This document shows positions 51,837-59,828 of a DNA stretch of 64,000 nt, piece after piece. The stretch is from assembly GCF_000253255.1 (NCBI RefSeq), contig NC_015580.1, positions 837,001 to 901,000 on the forward strand, written 5' to 3'. Below the pieces are notes generated by a model. The model made no database searches, was not told where the DNA came from, and saw only the letters and a list, made by a program, of their open reading frames with translations. Within the stretch, counting starts at the first letter, position 1. The number at the start of each line of letters is the position of its first letter. Position numbers and translations under genes: made by a program. This stretch comes from Novosphingobium sp. PP1Y (lineage in GTDB: Bacteria > Pseudomonadota > Alphaproteobacteria > Sphingomonadales > Sphingomonadaceae).

Positions 51837-53311
51837 CGCAGGTCCTCGATCATCAGTTTTGCCGTTGCCTTGGCAGACCCGACGACGCCGGGAATGCCCG
51901 CGCCGGGATGGGTGCCGGCGCCGACGAGGTAGAAGTTCTTGAGCTGGTCGTCGCGGTTGTGGCCGCGGAACCACGCGCTCTGGGTCAGGATCGGCTCGAG
52001 GCTGAAGGCGCTGCCGTGGAAGGCGGACAGGTCGGTCTCGAAGTTCTTGGGCGCATAATGGAATTTGGTCACGATGCGGTCGTCGATGTCCGGGATCAGG
52101 CGGCGGCCGACCTCGTCGAGGATGCGGCGCTCCAGGATCGGGCCCACTTCGTCCCAGTCGATCGGCAGCTTGCCCATGTGGGCGACCGGGACCAGCGCGT
52201 AGAACGTGCTCTTGCCCGCCGGAGCCATCGACGGGTCGGTCACGGTCGGGTGGTGCAGGTAGATCGAGAAATCCCGAGGCAGCACGCCGTGTTCGTAGAT
52301 GTCGGAGAGGAGTTCGCGGTAACGCGGCCCGAACAGGATGGTGTGGTGCGGAATGCCCGGCCACGTTCCCTCGAGCCCGAAGTGGACGACGAACAGGCTG
52401 GGCGAGTAGCGCTTGGTGGCCAGCTTCTTGGCCATGGCCGTGCCGCGCGGCGAATCGGAAAGGAGCTCGCGGTAGGTGTGCATGATGTCGCCATTTGAGG
52501 CGACCGCATCGAAGTGCTCCTTCCAGCCGCTTTCGGTGACGACTTCGGTCGCCTGGTCGCCCACGGTAAGGACCTGCACGACCTTGTCGCCCAGCCGCAC
52601 CTTGCCGCCCAGCCGTTCGAACAGCCGGGTCATGCCCTGTGCCAGCTTGTTGGTGCCGCCCCGCGTCCACCACACGCCGCCGTCCTTCTCCAGCTTGTGG
52701 ATCAGGGCATAGATGGCCGAAGTGGTCATCGGGTTGCCGCCGACGAGCAGCGTGTGGAACGAAAGCGCCTGACGCAGGCGTTCGTCTTTCACATAGGCCG
52801 AAACCATCGAATAGACCGAGCGCCATGCCTGGTAGCGGGCCAGCGCCGGGGCGGCCTTGATCATGCTGGAAAAGTCGAGGAACGCCTCGTGGCCGAGCCT
52901 GACGTAGCCTTCCTGATAGACGCCCGCGGCGTAGCGCAGGAATTCCTCGTAGCCGCTCAGGTCATGGGGCGATATACGCGCGATCTCGCGGCGCAGGGCC
53001 ACTTCGTCGTTCGAGTAGTCGAATACCGTCCCGTCGGTCCAGTTGAGCCGGTAGAACGGCATGACCGGCATCAATTCGACGTCGTCGGCCATGTCGCTGC
53101 CCGAAAGGGCCCACAGTTCGCGCAGGCAGTCGGGATCGGTCACGACCGTGGGGCCGGCATCGAAGGTGAAGCCTTCGCGTTCCCAGACGTAGGCGCGCCC
53201 GCCTACCTTGTCGCGGCCTTCGACCAGCGTCGTCTCGATCCCCGCGCTCTGGAGGCGGACGGCAAGGGCAAGGCCGCCGAACCCGGCGCCGATGACGCAG
53301 GCCTTCTTCAT
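51833..53311 (-). CDS. crtI: Phytoene desaturase
   Basis: The 492-residue flavoenzyme dehydrogenates phytoene to lycopene. The FAD fold is VIGAGFGGLALAVRLQ (6-21), followed by GGRAYVWEREGFTFDAGPTVV (about 42-62). The C-terminus has YLVGAGTHPGAGIPGVVGSAKA, the CrtI-type signature. Length is normal. It starts 4 bp into the crtY stop and ends over the Tdi1-like start. Confidence 0.96.
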   Translation of the reverse strand: MKKACVIGAGFGGLALAVRLQSAGIETTLVEGRDKVGGRAYVWEREGFTFDAGPTVVTDPDCLRELWALSGSDMADDVELMPVMPFYRLNWTDGTVFDYSNDEVALRREIARISPHDLSGYEEFLRYAAGVYQEGYVRLGHEAFLDFSSMIKAAPALARYQAWRSVYSMVSAYVKDERLRQALSFHTLLVGGNPMTTSAIYALIHKLEKDGGVWWTRGGTNKLAQGMTRLFERLGGKVRLGDKVVQVLTVGDQATEVVTESGWKEHFDAVASNGDIMHTYRELLSDSPRGTAMAKKLATKRYSPSLFVVHFGLEGTWPGIPHHTILFGPRYRELLSDIYEHGVLPRDFSIYLHHPTVTDPSMAPAGKSTFYALVPVAHMGKLPIDWDEVGPILERRILDEVGRRLIPDIDDRIVTKFHYAPKNFETDLSAFHGSAFSLEPILTQSAWFRGHNRDDQLKNFYLVGAGTHPGAGIPGVVGSAKATAKLMIEDLR

Positions 53312-54534
53312 GCTTGCGCTCCGATGCGAGGGGAAAGGTCGGCCAGTTCGCGACCGGCGCCGGCAAGGCTGGCGATCGCGGCGCCGATGGGCACCGGCGG
53401 CTTGCCGGCCAGCACGCGGACCATGTCGGCGGGCGTCGAGCGCCCGGCATAGAATCGCTCGATCAGGCTTTCGGGCAGGCCGTAGAAGCGTTCCAGCATT
53501 CGCCAGCGCTCATGCGGCCGGGCCGCGCCGAAAAGCATGCGTGTCAACATCCGGTAAAAGCGTCCTTTGCGCCAGTGCTGTGCTGCCCATGCATGACTGA
53601 CCCTTCCTAGGCGCTGGCCGGAGAGATTGTCGAGTGTCGTAAGATACATGGCGAAGTCTACAGCATGGGGAATGGAATACGAAGTGAGCGGGTGGACAAG
53701 GGCGGCGCGGGCGCCGGCACGGGCCAGGCCGGGAGCCGTTCCGCGCTCGTTTTCGCGCCAGAACGCCTCGAAACTTCCCTTTGCGATGACCGGCAGGACG
53801 CCGGTTTCCTCGTAGATGACGTTAGCCGTATCCCAGTCATTGGCAGCCGCATAGTCGGCAATGCGCGTGCGGAGCAAGGGCAGGTCGAGGTCCGGGCTGT
53901 CCGAATAATATGTGTCCTCGATGAAGACCTCGGTATCGGAAAAGGGCAGGCAGTAGACGAAGCGATAGCCGTCGAGCTGCTCTACCCGCGCGTCCATCAC
54001 GATCGGTCGGTGCAGTCCGTGCGGACGGCGGAGGCGCAGGCGACGGCCCATGAATTTCTGCCAGCCGCCGGCCAGGTGCGCCATGCCCGAGGCGCCGCGT
54101 GCGTCGATGACGGCGCCTGCGGCGATGGTGCGGCCATCTTCCAGTTCGACCGATTCGGGCGCCGCCGTGCGCACGCGTGCGCCGGTGACGATGGCCCCGG
54201 CGGGAAGTCTTGCGCGGACCGCGGCATCGAGCTTCTCGCTGGTGATGCTGTTGTACGGCGTGCCCAGATCGCGCGACCGGTTCGGAAAATGGACCGCGTA
54301 GCCTTGCCAGGCCGCAGCGATCAGAGGTTCAACGAGGAAGCCGTGTTCGGCGGCTATATCACTGGAAAAGAACGACCAGACGTGATCGCCTCCCAGCCTT
54401 TCACCTTGCTCGACCAAAGTCACGCGCAAGTCCGGGCGCCTTGCGGCCATGGCCATGGCGATCAGGCTCCCGGCGAGGCCACCGCCCAGAATTGCCAGAT
54501 CGCAGTCGTTCGGTGGGCTGGAAGTCTGCTTCAT
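53308..54534 (-). CDS. crtY: Lycopene beta-cyclase
   Basis: The 408-residue CrtY-type cyclase has the dinucleotide fold LAILGGGLAGSLIAMAMA (about 13-30), HVWSFF, the conserved PIVMDARVEQLDGYRFVY and LPFSDTEVFIEDTYYSD segments, and LTSYSIP. It forms beta-carotene from lycopene. The ATG at 54534 is used because the frame before it has no homology. A GNAT gene diverges 62 bp away. It opens the operon crtY-crtI-DUF1851-LOG-crtB. The later oxygenases, crtE and a glycosyltransferase are not in this window. Confidence 0.95.
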   Translation of the reverse strand: MKQTSSPPNDCDLAILGGGLAGSLIAMAMAARRPDLRVTLVEQGERLGGDHVWSFFSSDIAAEHGFLVEPLIAAAWQGYAVHFPNRSRDLGTPYNSITSEKLDAAVRARLPAGAIVTGARVRTAAPESVELEDGRTIAAGAVIDARGASGMAHLAGGWQKFMGRRLRLRRPHGLHRPIVMDARVEQLDGYRFVYCLPFSDTEVFIEDTYYSDSPDLDLPLLRTRIADYAAANDWDTANVIYEETGVLPVIAKGSFEAFWRENERGTAPGLARAGARAALVHPLTSYSIPHAVDFAMYLTTLDNLSGQRLGRVSHAWAAQHWRKGRFYRMLTRMLFGAARPHERWRMLERFYGLPESLIERFYAGRSTPADMVRVLAGKPPVPIGAAIASLAGAGRELADLSPRIGAQA

Positions 54535-54596
54535 CGATGTCACGTTTAGGGACAGCGTGACTTTACCGCAACTTGGCATGATTGCTGCTTTGCGGC

Positions 54597-55154
54597 ATGT
54601 TCAGGATGATGGACGATGAACTGAACGTCTGCGAAGCGACGCCGGCCGATGCCGGGGGCATAGCAGAGATCTATGCGCATTATGTGCTGGAAAGCACCGC
54701 GACCTTCGAAACCGAGCCTCCCGATGAGGCCGAGATCGCGCGTCGTCTCTCCGACATCGTCGATGCCGGCTATCCCGTTCTGGTCACCCGCGATGCGGGC
54801 GGGCGGGTGCTGGGTGTCGGCTATGCCCATCGCTACGGGCCGCGCGTGGGTTATCGCTACAGCGTGGAGACCACCATCTTCGTGCGCCCTGACAGTCTGG
54901 GCCGCGGCATCGGCGGGCGGATGCTGACCGCGCTTGTCGAGGAATGCGAAAGACGCGGGTTCCGGCAGGCGTTCGCGGTTATCGCCGCCAGCGAGCCGGC
55001 TTCGGTTGTCCTTCATGCCCGGGCAGGCTATCGGCCGGTGGGAACACTGGCGGGCGCCGGCTGGAAGCATGGGCAGTGGCTCGATGTCTTCGTGATGCAG
55101 CGACAGCTTGGCGAGGGGGCGGACAGCCTCCCCGGTGAGGTCCCGCCAGAGTAG
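54597..55154 (+). CDS. GNAT family N-acetyltransferase (phosphinothricin-acetyltransferase-like)
   Basis: The 185-residue protein has CEATPADAGGIAEIYAHYV and RYSVETTIFVRPDSLGRGIGGRMLTALV, where RGIGG is the acetyl-CoA-binding loop, and LHARAGYRPVG. This matches the Pat/Bar group. The start is uncertain: the ATG at 54597, 54606/54609 or a TTG at 54582. It is divergent from crtY. Confidence 0.82.
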   Translation: MFRMMDDELNVCEATPADAGGIAEIYAHYVLESTATFETEPPDEAEIARRLSDIVDAGYPVLVTRDAGGRVLGVGYAHRYGPRVGYRYSVETTIFVRPDSLGRGIGGRMLTALVEECERRGFRQAFAVIAASEPASVVLHARAGYRPVGTLAGAGWKHGQWLDVFVMQRQLGEGADSLPGEVPPE

Positions 55155-55238
55155 CATCGGTTTCGGATGTAATATTGACGCCCCCATGAAACATCGGGCG
55201 TAACTATGCGTTGCGAAAGCGAAATTGGAGGGAAACCC

Positions 55239-56084
55239 ATGAATATTTCGCGAAGCCTCGCGCTTCTGGTTACGGCCGCCGTTATTCCTGCGACGCCTGC
55301 TCTTGCCGACGAGGCGCAGGACCGGGAAGCCATGATGCGGGATCGCATCACGGTCGGCGTCGGCGCCATATATGGGCCGAGCTACGACGGTTCGGACGAT
55401 TATGTCATCTCGCCGATCCCGATCGTGCAGGGGCGGGTGAAGGGCATCACCATCTCGCCGCGCCCGGCCGGTCTTGCCCTCGACGTCATTCCCGATGCGC
55501 CCGATGCCAAGATCGGCTTCGCGCTCGGCCCGGTGGCGACGATCTCGCGCAATCGCGCCAACCAGATCAAGGACCCGGTCGTGCGCGCCGCCGGAAAGCT
55601 CGATACTGCGGTCGAACTTGGGGCCAGCGGGGGCGTTTCCGCCTATCGCCTGCTCAACCCTTACGATTCGCTCACCTTGGGTGCCGATGTGAAGTGGGAC
55701 GTGGCCGGAGCCTATGGCGGCATGACCTGGGCGCCATCGATCACTTATATAACGCCGGTGAGCAAGGCGGCGCTGGTGACCCTGGCGCTCAGCGCCAAGC
55801 ACATCGACGACGACTATGCCGATTACTACTATTCGGTCAGCCCGGCCCAGTCCAATGCGAGCGGCCTGCCGCAGTTCCAGGCGAAGGGCGGCTGGGAAAG
55901 CGTGAGCGCGACGATGCTCGTCGGCTACGATCTGTCCGGCGACTTGCGCGATGGCGGCTTCGCGCTGTTCTCGATCGCCAGCTACTCGCGCATGCTGGGC
56001 GATTCCAAGGATACGCCCTACACCTCGCTGCGCGGCGATGCCGATCAGTGGCTGGCCGGGCTGGGTGTCGCCTACAGCTTCTGA
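55239..56084 (+). CDS. MipA/OmpV family outer-membrane protein
   Basis: The 281-residue product has a signal peptide (residues 1-23, cleavage after ALA), then a beta-barrel: ITVGVGAIYGPSYDGSDDY, where the GAxYxPxYxGS motif is typical of MipA/OmpV, and it ends LGVAYSF with terminal Phe. GGAGGGAAACCC precedes the ATG. These proteins are known as outer-membrane scaffolds or porin-like barrels. The function in this organism is unknown. It is followed by a convergent UDG-like gene 20 bp away. Confidence 0.9.
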   Translation: MNISRSLALLVTAAVIPATPALADEAQDREAMMRDRITVGVGAIYGPSYDGSDDYVISPIPIVQGRVKGITISPRPAGLALDVIPDAPDAKIGFALGPVATISRNRANQIKDPVVRAAGKLDTAVELGASGGVSAYRLLNPYDSLTLGADVKWDVAGAYGGMTWAPSITYITPVSKAALVTLALSAKHIDDDYADYYYSVSPAQSNASGLPQFQAKGGWESVSATMLVGYDLSGDLRDGGFALFSIASYSRMLGDSKDTPYTSLRGDADQWLAGLGVAYSF

Positions 56085-56105
56085 CGATCAATCGGGTTCT
56101 GACGA

Positions 56106-56702
56106 TCAATCGGCCAGGGCATCGTTGACCCGGCGGCGCAGGTCCGGCAGGACCACCTCCTCGAACCAGGGGTTCTTCGCCATCCACAGCCTGCTGCGCC
56201 AGGCCGGGTGGGGGAGGGGAAACCGGCCTTGGGGCGCATCCTGCCAGCGCCGCACCGCCTCGGTCAGGTTGGGCGCGAAGCCGCGCGGCAGATAAAGCTT
56301 CTGGGCATATTGTCCCACCAAGAGCATGAGGCGAACCTGCGGCAATCGGGCAAGCAGGCGGTCATGCCAGAGAGGCGCGCATTCCGGGCGCGGGGGCTTG
56401 TCGCCGCCGCTGGCCTTGCCCGGATAGCAGAACCCCGAAGGCATGTGCGCGACCCGTGCGGGATCGTAGAAGACATCGCGCGTCATCCCCGTCCAGTCGC
56501 GCAGGCGATCGCCGCTCTCGTCGTCCCAGGGGCGGCCGCTGGCGTGGACCTTGCTGCCCGGTGCCTGCCCGATCACCACGATGCGCGCACTTTCCCCGGC
56601 CTGCACGACAGGACGCGGCTCGTGGCCCAGCGCCTTTTCACAGACGCGGCAGGCCGCGATTTCGGACAGGAGATCTTCGAGCGCTTGCGACATTCCCTGC
56701 AT
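56106..56702 (-). CDS. Uracil-DNA glycosylase family protein with four clustered cysteines
   Basis: The 198-residue protein has VVIGQAPGSKVHASGRPW (motif A, near 45-62) and LPHPAWRSR (motif B, near 163-171), the UDG superfamily pattern of COG1573. The Cys pattern is CRVC at 18-21, then GFC and PEC separated by 15 residues, the spacing that holds an Fe-S cluster in UDG families 4 and 5. The motif A (GQAPG) differs from the GE-PG of family 4. The start at 56702 is preferred over 56717. It diverges from the DUF4261-like gene. Confidence 0.78.
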   Translation of the reverse strand: MQGMSQALEDLLSEIAACRVCEKALGHEPRPVVQAGESARIVVIGQAPGSKVHASGRPWDDESGDRLRDWTGMTRDVFYDPARVAHMPSGFCYPGKASGGDKPPRPECAPLWHDRLLARLPQVRLMLLVGQYAQKLYLPRGFAPNLTEAVRRWQDAPQGRFPLPHPAWRSRLWMAKNPWFEEVVLPDLRRRVNDALAD

Positions 56703-56819
56703 GGATGGGGTTCGCACTGCAGCTGCGCAATATTTTTCCCCGTCAATTTGCGGTACCCGGTCTTAACCAATGCGGCGTAGGACTCGCCGTCTGGACAGCT
56801 CAGGAAGAAAGGGAGAGGC

Positions 56820-58460
56820 ATGATGGTCACGGTCATCCTCAGCGCCCGGCCCAGCCTTCCCGCGGGCGAGTTGCGCACGCAGCTCATGCGGGCCGCGCCC
56901 AGGTTCGGCTGGACCTGCGGCGATCATGACGATGGCAGCGCCCACTGCTCCACGTCATTTGGGCGCGAGGTCCTGCTGATCGGCCGCAGCGCCGGTGAAG
57001 TCGTGATCGTGCCGCTGCGCCAGCTGAACGACGAGTCGATTCCCGGCGCCCCGCGACAGGGTTGCGCCATCGTGATCGGGACACCGACGAGCGAGGATCA
57101 GGCGCTGTGCGATCAAATCGCCTGTGCGGTGGCCCTGGCCCTTGCAGAGACCGAGCCCGAGACCGCCGTCGCCCGCTTTGGCGAGGGCATGCCCTGGCTC
57201 GACGCCGAAGAAATCGCCTGGCTCGACCAGAAGGTGCATGACGGGCAAACCATCGCCGCGGCGCTGGGTGCACCGGCCATGCCGTGTCAGCCGGCTTGCC
57301 CGGGCGATGCGCACGCCGCAGCCGGGAGCGTCGATCTGGCCGAATTGCCATACGATGACCTTCTGCCCCACCAGCGCTCGGAGCGACTGGGCTTCGACAT
57401 CGTCGGGCTGGCCGAGATCGAGGCCGGAATTGCCGAGGCCATGTCAGATGACCCGTCCGAGCACCTCGCGCGCCTGCTGGACCAGTCGCTGCCTCCTCCC
57501 TTCTTCCGAGAACTGCCTCGGCGCGATCGCCTGCCGACGATCGTCCCGCTCTTCGCGACGCATGGTCTCGACATAGACTGGGATATGCTGGCCGAGAGCC
57601 TCGCCTCGATCGATGACGAAGGCGAGTGGCAGGTTGCTGCCCAAGGACCCGACCGTGGCCGGATCACCGGCCGCGGCTGCGCGATTTCGATATCGCATTC
57701 GCCCGCGCCTCTGCCCGCGTGGATGGTGGAGCGCGCGCTCTATCGCAGCTTCTGGTGCGAACCGGGCGAGGGACTGCGGAACCTGCGCCGTCATGCCGGA
57801 CATGCCGTCATCGCCTGCGACCTCGACACCGAGGTCGGCGAGTTCGTGGACATCCGGCAAAGCGCCAAGGTCATGGCGATGGTGCTGGCCGTGGTGGCGC
57901 AAGGGGCATTGGCGCAGGAGGCCTTTTGCGGTGTCTATCTCCCGGCCCATTCGTGCGCCTACACTGCCGGGGACCTGCCTGCCCTTGTCAGTCCCCTTGC
58001 CAATGACGAAGTGCCGATGCGCCTGTTCCTCTGGACAGCGTTCCATTCGACCGAGGCGGACGCGGTATCCCTGTCCACCGCGGGAATGCTGCCTTTCGTC
58101 GGCCGCGAGGTGGAGGCCTGGAACGCGCCGGGAACTCTCGATTTCGTCGCCGAAAAGCTGAATGACGTCATGCGCTACCTGCTGACCGAGGGGCCGGTGA
58201 TCCGCCACGGCGATACCTTCGGCGACGATGCGGGCGACCTGTCGGTGCGGATCTGGCACGATGAAAGGGCGGAGCCTTCGCGCCAGAATCCGGTGCCGGT
58301 GCTGCTGATGGAACTGGCAGGCCCGCCGGGTTCGAGCGTGCCTCATCCCGACCCGGTGCCCGGCACATGGCCCGCCACGATCCTGCACAGCCGCCAGCCA
58401 CCGATCGGCTTCGCCGCGCCGCGCCGGGTGCCCGGCGGTTTCGGCCGCAAGGGGCTGTAA
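56820..58460 (+). CDS. DUF4261-like protein with unknown N-terminal region
   Basis: The 546-residue soluble protein has no signal peptide. Residues 1-230 hold alpha/beta sequence rich in acidic residues with no recognised family. Residues about 380-520 contain MLPFVGREVEAWNAPGTLDF and LLTEGPVIRHGDTFGDDAG, close in style to DUF4261 (poorly characterised, often in predicted conflict or stress neighbourhoods). The gene stands alone. AGGGAGAGGC precedes the first ATG. The N-terminal part may be a divergent second copy of the same domain, but this needs a profile search. Confidence 0.6.
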   Translation: MMVTVILSARPSLPAGELRTQLMRAAPRFGWTCGDHDDGSAHCSTSFGREVLLIGRSAGEVVIVPLRQLNDESIPGAPRQGCAIVIGTPTSEDQALCDQIACAVALALAETEPETAVARFGEGMPWLDAEEIAWLDQKVHDGQTIAAALGAPAMPCQPACPGDAHAAAGSVDLAELPYDDLLPHQRSERLGFDIVGLAEIEAGIAEAMSDDPSEHLARLLDQSLPPPFFRELPRRDRLPTIVPLFATHGLDIDWDMLAESLASIDDEGEWQVAAQGPDRGRITGRGCAISISHSPAPLPAWMVERALYRSFWCEPGEGLRNLRRHAGHAVIACDLDTEVGEFVDIRQSAKVMAMVLAVVAQGALAQEAFCGVYLPAHSCAYTAGDLPALVSPLANDEVPMRLFLWTAFHSTEADAVSLSTAGMLPFVGREVEAWNAPGTLDFVAEKLNDVMRYLLTEGPVIRHGDTFGDDAGDLSVRIWHDERAEPSRQNPVPVLLMELAGPPGSSVPHPDPVPGTWPATILHSRQPPIGFAAPRRVPGGFGRKGL

Positions 58461-58604
58461 CGCCCTCCTGTCCGGCTTCCGTTGCGGCCCAGCGGACACC
58501 CGGCTCAAGGGCCTTCGGATCATGCCAAGTCATTGATGCCTTTACTGTGCTCCGGTCGAGGTCCATCGTACTGGCGGGATCGGCTTTTGGGATGGAGGAT
58601 TTGA

Positions 58605-59003
58605 ATGCCCGATCTATCGCTTGCGCCGGCCTGGACCGCGCTGTTCCTGGGCCTGTTTGCGCTCTTCGCTGGGATCGGTGAGCTGCGGCAGGCCGGCCAC
58701 TGGCAGAAAATGCTGGAGGAAATCGGCGCTTCGCCCGCACTCCAGCTGATCGCGGCGGTGCTGGAGCTGTTCCTTGGCGCGGCCATCTACATCGTCAATC
58801 CCTGGGCTTCGACTGACTGGCTGTCGGGTGCGATGAGCGTGCTGGGCGGGCTGATGATCATCGAGGCGCTGGTCGTGCTGGCCTTCTCGGACGTCTACAT
58901 GGCCTTCTGGCTGCGCCGGTTCGGGCCCATGTCGAAACTCTGGGCCTGGCTTTCGATCCTGATCGGCATAACAGGGATCGCGGTTGCCATTCCGCACTTC
59001 TGA
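58605..59003 (+). CDS. Four-helix membrane protein, DoxX-like topology
   Basis: The 132-residue protein has four hydrophobic segments (about 10-28, 47-65, 72-95, 108-130) with basic residues between them. The GELRQAGHWQKMLEEIG loop is conserved-looking, but no family is certain. GGAGGATTTGA precedes the ATG. It converges on the SRAP-like gene with a 6-bp gap. Confidence 0.6.
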   Translation: MPDLSLAPAWTALFLGLFALFAGIGELRQAGHWQKMLEEIGASPALQLIAAVLELFLGAAIYIVNPWASTDWLSGAMSVLGGLMIIEALVVLAFSDVYMAFWLRRFGPMSKLWAWLSILIGITGIAVAIPHF

Positions 59004-59009
59004 GCGCGG

Positions 59010-59636
59010 CTAGCCGCGCTCACGCATGAGCGATGACGAATAGGGGGCGACCAGCGCCTTCGCCCGGTCCCATCCGCCGTTGAGCCACAGGTCGAGGGCT
59101 TCCGGGCCCGGTGGCAGGATTACCGGCATCGAATCGCGTCCGGCGAAGCGCAGGGCGGCGTTGGGCTCGCATGTCAGCAGCGCGAAGCCCGGGATTTCGC
59201 TGTCCTTCCAAACCGCGGCCATTGCGAAGATCGGCTGATCTTCCAGTGCGAACCAGCACTGGCGACGCTTGCCTTCCCGGTCGCGGGTGGCGCCCCATTC
59301 CATGAAGGCAGTGCAGGGTACCACGCAACGAAACTCGCTGTTCCTGAGATTGCCGATCCAGAACGGGCTTTCGAGATTGCGCACCGAGAGGATGCCGTGG
59401 CGCGGGGCGTCGTGGACCGAGGGCGGCGGCGGCACGCCCCACAGGCGCGGCACCATGCGGCGCGGCTGCCTGCCTGAAGGGCGCGGCCCCGCGATCATTT
59501 CCCGCCCGGCGGTGATGACCGGTGCAAACTGGCCCGGCGCGACATGGCCACCGGCCCAGGGGTCGTCGTTCGCGCGGGCGCCGAACTGGCGTGCAACCGC
59601 CTGTGCAGGCGCGTCGAGGCGATAAAGCATGGGCAT
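59010..59636 (-). CDS. SRAP-like protein (YedK/HMCES fold) without catalytic Cys2 and active-site His
   Basis: The 208-residue protein matches the SRAP family along its length: LYRLDAPAQAVARQFGA at the N-terminus, RNLESPFW, RCVVPCTAFMEWG (the family Glu in x-EW), LLTCEPN and MPVILPP. Active SRAP proteins start Met-Cys, and Cys2 links to abasic DNA after Met removal. Here the start is MPMLYR, so residue 2 is Pro. The active-site His in the usual IHxxMPVIL is replaced (RFAGRDSMPVIL). The Glu is kept. DNA-protein cross-linking is therefore not expected. No alternative start gives Met-Cys. It diverges from the thiC riboswitch. Confidence 0.8.
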   Translation of the reverse strand: MPMLYRLDAPAQAVARQFGARANDDPWAGGHVAPGQFAPVITAGREMIAGPRPSGRQPRRMVPRLWGVPPPPSVHDAPRHGILSVRNLESPFWIGNLRNSEFRCVVPCTAFMEWGATRDREGKRRQCWFALEDQPIFAMAAVWKDSEIPGFALLTCEPNAALRFAGRDSMPVILPPGPEALDLWLNGGWDRAKALVAPYSSSLMRERG

Positions 59637-59684
59637 GTCTTGCAGGGTCCCTAGACGGACGCACCGCACCCGTCTATTGTCCGC

Positions 59685-59776
59685 CCACCCCCGGGGAGCC
59701 AGCAAGGCTGAGAGTTGTGGGTATGCTCCACAAGACCCGTTGAACCTGAACCCGTTAGCACGGGCGGAGGGAGTGG
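59685..59776 (+). promoter_or_regulatory. TPP riboswitch (THI element) upstream of thiC
   Basis: The conserved sense elements are present: GGGGAGCC, GGCTGAGAG, GACCCGTTGAACCTGA and the following CCCGTTAGCACGGGCGGAGGGAG. P1 pairs 59685-59692 with 59769-59776 (one mismatch). It ends about 50 bases before the thiC ATG. Thiamine pyrophosphate binding should switch off thiC, the first committed pyrimidine step. Confidence 0.95.
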
Positions 59777-59828
59777 ACAGCCGCATCGGCACATCCGCGC
59801 CCTATCCGCTCACTGGAGAGAAGCGCTT

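Noticed and set aside
51837..52826. Upstream part of the frame that contains the DUF1851-like gene
   Set aside because: It is a frame-shifted shadow of crtI. The ATG at 51836 overlaps the crtI stop and starts a protein-like sequence.
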